In this document: one piece after another, positions 44,332 through 47,995 of the stretch
Layout of the letters: every line of letters starts with the position of its first letter
Numbering within the stretch: position 1 is the first letter of the stretch
Origin: Prevotellaceae bacterium
GTDB taxonomy: Bacteria; Bacteroidota; Bacteroidia; Bacteroidales; UBA932
NCBI GenBank assembly: GCA_031263585.1
Contig: JAISFN010000085.1
Location: 1 to 47,995, forward strand
Direction of reading: 5' to 3'
DNA length: 47,995 bases
Notes under the pieces: generated by a model
The model's database searches: none
Told to the model about the DNA's origin: nothing
What the model saw: the letters and a program-made list of their open reading frames with translations, nothing else
Position numbers and translations under genes: made by a program

Positions 44332-44554
44332 TTAAAATGATACATCAGGGAAGAAACTGATATGCTTTTTAAATGCAACAAAATACACTAAAATCCTGTT
44401 TTGTTTGAATGTCGGCATGCTGTAACTGTTAAGTTCTTCAGCTCCCTGGTACTGTTTCTTTTACGAGATTATAAATTACAGTCAACTCCTTCCCGATATC
44501 TGTATGAAATAACGCGATATACTCACTTATCGTCTTAATAACAAGTTTTTCCAT
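44332..44554 (-). pseudogene. DUF1801 (YdhG-like) small protein, frameshifted and truncated
   Basis: From ATG 44554: MEKLVIKTISEYIALFHTDI, then ELTVIYNLVKETVPG and a stop; in the next frame AEELNSYSMPTFKQNRILVY and FVAFKKHISFFPDVSF, then a stop. This is the YdhG/DUF1801 order (SYxMPTFK; VYFAAFKKHIGFYP). One frameshift, and the C-terminal third is absent. The intact M14 peptidase gene ends 10 bases upstream. Confidence 0.65.
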
Positions 44555-44564
44555 AGTTTTGTTT

Positions 44565-45728
44565 TTAGCTTAAAATCTCAAGATAAACCTCATTGCCTAT
44601 CATTATAGGTATATCGTTTTTATTTACAATCTTACTTTTAACATCAATTGTTTCGAAAGCTCCGAAAGGCGATAAATCGCCGATATCTTCAATTATAAAC
44701 GATGATGTCAATTCACCATTGACATTCAACTTTTCGCTACGGCGTACCCCGATATCGCATGTATATTCCTTATCATTTTGCTTTAAAATTGCATTTTTAT
44801 AAATGATATCAAAAATACCTTCCTTAAAATTAACAGGAATCTGCTTGTAATTTGATATATCTTCCTGCTGAATGCTATTTGTAGCTATGGCGTAAAATGC
44901 AGAGATTAACAGGATAAAATTTAGTTTACGAGCTAAATTACGTTCAAGGTCATTCTTACGACCACCCGACTCAATAAGTACTGTTGCCGCACCCAGGCTT
45001 TGGAAATGTTCGCCAAAAGCACGCGGCTCGTAATTGTCTTTCCATTTGCCGACACAACCCGGAATATATTGTTGCAGAACGTTATTAAAAAAACATACCA
45101 GTTGCATCGACCGATAACGTTTTTCGGGGATGGTATCCTTATCATCAACCGATGGCGCCAGCAACGAAATGGTTGCCGGGTTAGCAGTAGCTCCCGCCGA
45201 ATAATAACTGGCCTGATCGTGCAAATTAAAAGCATATGTGGGTTTTATACTTTTGAAAATATTTTGAAGTAATTGCCCCTCAACAGTTATATTCCGCAAA
45301 GCATCGCGGTTCATGTCAATATACTGTGCCGTACGCCGTTGCCACCGCATAGCCCCATCCGGGTTCAGCATCGGAACAAAACAAAGGCTGAAATTTTGGA
45401 GGATTGTTTGCCGTACAGCCTCATAACCATCGTTATCGGCATTTAAAAAAGCGAATACATCGAACAAAGCGCGTGTAGCCGTACTTTCGTCTCCATGCAT
45501 CTGGCTCCATAACAATATATTTATTTTACCTTTACCTGCCGTTATGCTAAATATTTCGCGTCCTTCAAACGATTCTCCTAATAAACCAGCAGTTAATGTT
45601 CTGCCAGTAGCTTGCCGAGAGATGGTTTCCTTCAGTTTGTCAGGTGTAATATATCTCGATTCAAATCCTGTTTGGTAATAGTTATCATATTCATTAAAAA
45701 GCTTTTTATGTAACTCGTTTGCAGTCAT
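44565..45728 (-). CDS. M14-family zinc carboxypeptidase-like protein
   Basis: A 387-aa predicted metallopeptidase. Zinc ligands are His78 and Glu81 in QMHGDES and His170 in NLHDQ; the catalytic Glu is Glu253 in TVLIESGG. FVPMLNPDGAMRWQRRTAQY and IDMNRDA are M14 hallmarks for substrate binding. The N-terminus has no signal peptide, so it acts in the cytoplasm or is exported otherwise; peptidoglycan-peptide or small-peptide trimming is plausible. About 110 residues follow the catalytic domain with no recognised motif. Confidence 0.85.
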   Translation of the reverse strand: MTANELHKKLFNEYDNYYQTGFESRYITPDKLKETISRQATGRTLTAGLLGESFEGREIFSITAGKGKINILLWSQMHGDESTATRALFDVFAFLNADNDGYEAVRQTILQNFSLCFVPMLNPDGAMRWQRRTAQYIDMNRDALRNITVEGQLLQNIFKSIKPTYAFNLHDQASYYSAGATANPATISLLAPSVDDKDTIPEKRYRSMQLVCFFNNVLQQYIPGCVGKWKDNYEPRAFGEHFQSLGAATVLIESGGRKNDLERNLARKLNFILLISAFYAIATNSIQQEDISNYKQIPVNFKEGIFDIIYKNAILKQNDKEYTCDIGVRRSEKLNVNGELTSSFIIEDIGDLSPFGAFETIDVKSKIVNKNDIPIMIGNEVYLEILS

Positions 45729-45838
45729 ATATAAAAGTCTGAATGATTAAGTAATCAAAACAATTTGTTATTGTTTTTGTGTAGTTGTAAGTTATTTAGC
45801 GATAAATAATACGATGTTCAATCATCAGTTTACAATAC

Positions 45839-46597
45839 TTAAAAGCTAAAGCCGATATTAAACATTATGCCTAAATTAGCATAGGTATCCTTATGGCTTA
45901 TATTATTTATATTCTCTTTATACTGATAGGTTTTTGCAAATGTACCTATTGAGGCCACCAATTTGCCAAAACGTACGCCAACCGAAATGTTCGACCATAA
46001 ACCCCCGTTTATTTCCTTTGTTTTGGTTACGGCCGCACGCCAACCTGCCGAAACACTTACAAATGGAGTTATTTGATTGTCTTTTAATGTATAACGATAG
46101 TTGGCAAAAATCGGAATATATCCATAAGGGCCATTACCATCGATATATCCTTCGCCCTCGAAACCAACGCCGATGCTAGCAAAATGTTTTTGATTAAATG
46201 CGATGCCCTGGCTTAATGTTACTCCATAACCTAAACCCAGTTTGGTGTTTTTAGTTTGCATGCTTATCGCAAAGCCTGTTTCTAGTATACAGGCGTAACG
46301 CACATTACTCTTTGAGTTAATTAGTTTCGGGAATTTTTTATCGGCTTTGGGGGTTATTTTTTCCGGAGCAAAAGAATCCTCAGTCCCATTCTGGTATCTT
46401 ATTTTCAAAATATCCGATTTAGGCTCAGTGTATGTCGGGCCTTCATGGTTCTCAAAACGTTTGTATTTTATGTTTTGCGAATCTATTTCAATTACTTTGG
46501 CTTTTGTTTCGCTGCCATCCTTGCGTATAATTATATCCTGGGCAATGGCACCCATGGTAAATATTAATGCCAGCATGAATAGTACCAGCTTTTTCAT
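45839..46597 (-). CDS. Outer-membrane beta-barrel protein, porin-like
   Basis: A 252-aa exported protein. The signal peptide ends MGAIAQ. Residues 20-75 (DIIIRKDGSETKAKVIEIDS; IKYKRFENHEGP) form a small beta domain often seen at the N-terminus of Bacteroidetes membrane proteins. From about residue 98 an eight-strand-like barrel follows, with alternating aromatic strands and the C-terminal MFNIGFSF ending in Phe. Function unknown. It begins 2 bases after the AhpD-like gene, so the two are translated from one message. Confidence 0.78.
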   Translation of the reverse strand: MKKLVLFMLALIFTMGAIAQDIIIRKDGSETKAKVIEIDSQNIKYKRFENHEGPTYTEPKSDILKIRYQNGTEDSFAPEKITPKADKKFPKLINSKSNVRYACILETGFAISMQTKNTKLGLGYGVTLSQGIAFNQKHFASIGVGFEGEGYIDGNGPYGYIPIFANYRYTLKDNQITPFVSVSAGWRAAVTKTKEINGGLWSNISVGVRFGKLVASIGTFAKTYQYKENINNISHKDTYANLGIMFNIGFSF

Positions 46598-46599
46598 AA

Positions 46600-46953
46600 C
46601 TATTCCACTTTTTGAAAATAGAGTTCATCCCAATACTCCATAGCCCGCCGAGTGTAAGGTATGACAATTGTGCCTCCTACAATATTGGCTATGGCAAAAA
46701 TCTCCATCATCTCGATAGTGTTAACACCTTGTTCATAACATTTTTCGAGATGGTATTTAATACAATCGTCGCAACGCAGTACCATTGATGCTACCAAGCC
46801 CAGCATTTCTTTGGTTTTGCTCGATAATGCACCTTCAGCATAAGTATTGGTATCCAGATTAAATAAACGCTTTATAATAAGATTATCATGGCTTAGTAAG
46901 CGTTCGTTCATTTTAGCCCGGAACTCTCTGAATTCTTTTAACTTATCATTCAT
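46600..46953 (-). CDS. Carboxymuconolactone decarboxylase/AhpD-like protein
   Basis: A 117-aa helical protein with the CxxC-x-x-x-H motif CDDCIKYH near residue 80 and the preceding LGLVASMVLR helix, as in AhpD-type alkylhydroperoxidases. Likely a small thiol redox enzyme of the cytoplasm. I prefer ATG 46953 (MNDKLKEFREF); an ATG two codons earlier also exists. It is directly followed by the porin-like gene. Confidence 0.85.
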   Translation of the reverse strand: MNDKLKEFREFRAKMNERLLSHDNLIIKRLFNLDTNTYAEGALSSKTKEMLGLVASMVLRCDDCIKYHLEKCYEQGVNTIEMMEIFAIANIVGGTIVIPYTRRAMEYWDELYFQKVE

Positions 46954-47004
46954 ATACACTACTGCATTTTACGTAGTAAAGGTATAAAAAATTGTTGATT
47001 TATA

Positions 47005-47188
47005 AATCAAGCAGGGCAAATGCACTAAAAAATATCACCAATATAATATTCTGATAATATGTGAGTTAATAAAATGATATTTTTAATATTATCTATCCAA
47101 ACAAAATGAATCAAATTACAATATTTTTACAATCAGATATTTATAAAATAGATGAAATTTTGCTGCGGTTACCCTGGCAAATGCATGA
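47005..47188 (-). repeat. Dispersed non-coding repeat, copy B
   Basis: The inverted partner of 41352-41502; read on the minus strand it shows the same ordered blocks. It is flanked by TGCATTTGCC at both ends of the minus-strand reading, as a direct repeat (about 47178 and 47021). A 61-codon plus-strand frame here has stops in copy A, so it is not a conserved gene. Confidence 0.7.
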
Positions 47189-47261
47189 AAAAAACAATCA
47201 AACATCAAATTATCGATGTAGTAAAATTTTGATTTATACCCAACCGTTACCATATTATCAT

Positions 47262-47425
47262 CCTGAACGAAGTGAAAAATCTGAAAAATAGATACTTTCT
47301 TTCACTCAGCATGACAACGAGATAGCGGTTTTATATTAGCGCTCATTGTAAGAGTAAAACCCAAAGTAATCGTTCGCTATGCTCAGAACTGAGCTTGCGA
47401 ATTCGCTGAAGGTAATGACAAAATA
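47262..47425 (+). repeat. Dispersed intergenic repeat, copy 2
   Basis: It contains CATCCTGAACGAAGTGAAA, TTCTTTCACTCAGCATGACA and AGGTAATGACAAAATA, matching the scrap at 28385-28495 in order and orientation. It lies between copy B of the other repeat and the clpC terminator. Confidence 0.5.
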
Positions 47426-47439
47426 CCGATTGAAATAAT

Positions 47440-47463
47440 AAAAAACCGGAAACAAACTTCCGG
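47440..47463 (-). terminator. Terminator of clpC
   Basis: On the minus strand the stem CCGGAA/TTCCGG has a 6-base loop and is followed by TTTTTT. It starts 26 bases after the clpC stop. Confidence 0.8.
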
Positions 47464-47488
47464 CTCGTACATTATTGCTCAAACAATC

Positions 47489-47995
47489 TTATTTATTTTC
47501 TTCTGAAACAGATGCTTGTTTGAATATTTTAATGCTAACATCACTTTTTTCCTCATTCATTTCAACTTGTAAGGTATCACCGGGTTTTAATTCTTCTCGA
47601 ATAATAGCCTCGGCCAAAGGATCTTCAAGGAATTTCTGGATGGCACGTTTTAAGGGGCGTGCACCAAACTGGCCATCATAACCTTGTTCGGCTATAAAAT
47701 CCTTAGCCTCATCGGTAAGCTCGATGTTATAACCCAAATTGATGATACGGTTAAACAAGCCTTTTAACTCGATGTCGATAATCCGGAATATATCTTCTTT
47801 CGTCAACGGATTAAACATTATCGTATCGTCAATGCGGTTCAAAAACTCGGGTGCAAACGTACGGCGCAACGATTTTTCGATAATCCCCTTGATGTTTTCG
47901 CTGATGGTTTGCTCGCGCTTGATAGCTGTGGAAAAGCCTACGCCTTGCCCAAACTCCTTCAACTCGCGGCTACCAATATTGGATGTCATTATTAC
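47489..47995 (-). CDS. clpC: ATP-dependent Clp protease ATP-binding subunit ClpC (3' part)
   Basis: The last 169 codons of a Hsp100 AAA+ unfoldase that feeds proteins to ClpP. Visible are the end of the second AAA+ module (IMTSNIGSRELKEFGQG, with sensor 1) and FAPEFLNRIDDTIMFNPL with the arginine finger. The D2 small domain carries GYDGQFGARPLKRAIQKFLE (sensor 2 in GARPL). The short insert KREQTISENIKGIIEKSLRR fits ClpC rather than ClpB. The gene runs off the window end, and a terminator follows its stop. Confidence 0.93.
   Translation of the reverse strand, partial: VIMTSNIGSRELKEFGQGVGFSTAIKREQTISENIKGIIEKSLRRTFAPEFLNRIDDTIMFNPLTKEDIFRIIDIELKGLFNRIINLGYNIELTDEAKDFIAEQGYDGQFGARPLKRAIQKFLEDPLAEAIIREELKPGDTLQVEMNEEKSDVSIKIFKQASVSEENK

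Noticed and set aside
47106-47291. 61-codon plus-strand frame
   Set aside because: It lies in copy B of the dispersed repeat; the same frame has stops in copy A, so coding is not conserved.

Overview
The window looks like a chromosomal segment of a Bacteroidales bacterium (Bacteroidetes, Dysgonomonas/Porphyromonadaceae-like; genus not resolvable by eye). Grounds: low GC, a SusC/SusD pair, TPR-AraC and LytTR membrane regulators, DUF4295 beside rpmB-rpmG, and repeated Bacteroidetes-type -7 boxes (TAnnTTTG) a short distance upstream of start codons. Housekeeping anchors are rpmB-rpmG-DUF4295, ftsY, rimO, gyrA with a downstream TPR gene, tRNA-Lys and the 3' part of clpC.

Layout. 1-650: truncated IS982-type element. 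0.75-4.3 kb: a secreted FG-GAP/adhesion-type protein of 1037 aa and a small exported protein. 4.6-6.0 kb: abutting dead transposases (IS1, IS982, IS1595 families). 6.0-13.9 kb: a nutrient-uptake locus consisting of a TPR/AraC membrane regulator, SusC, SusD and a DUF4369-thioredoxin lipoprotein. 14.0-18.4 kb: an IS1 scrap, tRNA-Lys, an SDR/thioesterase pair, a cardiolipin synthase and a conserved hypothetical. 18.5-22.9 kb: an outer-membrane beta-barrel receptor with a LytTR membrane regulator, beside a dead tyrosine integrase.

23.1-28.1 kb: a glycyl radical enzyme matching trans-4-hydroxy-L-proline dehydratase (HypD) and its radical-SAM activase. They are separated by a pentapeptide-repeat membrane protein gene broken by two in-frame TGA codons and by a fragment of a chloramphenicol acetyltransferase-like gene. 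28.9-38.0 kb: the housekeeping block, with a GH20 hexosaminidase lodged between DUF4295 and ftsY. 38.0-47.5 kb, between gyrA and clpC: a dipeptidyl-peptidase IV pseudogene, decayed IS5, IS200/IS605 and IS630 elements, an XRE regulator, long AT-rich non-coding DNA, a fused SpmA/SpmB-like membrane protein, a DUF1801 pseudogene, an M14 peptidase, an outer-membrane protein and an AhpD-like protein.

The main theme is gene decay: at least six transposase remnants plus broken integrase, DPP-IV, CAT-like, DUF1801 and pentapeptide genes lie among intact core genes. I did not find a convincing new multi-gene system. The items most worth checking are the doubled TGA-bearing 15-bp unit in the pentapeptide gene and its coiled-coil/two-helix tail, a dispersed non-coding repeat present as two inverted copies 5.6 kb apart, a perfect 13-bp hairpin inside an IS1 scrap, and promoter-proximal inverted repeats next to three regulator genes. 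All family assignments come from reading motifs by eye; no database search was run.
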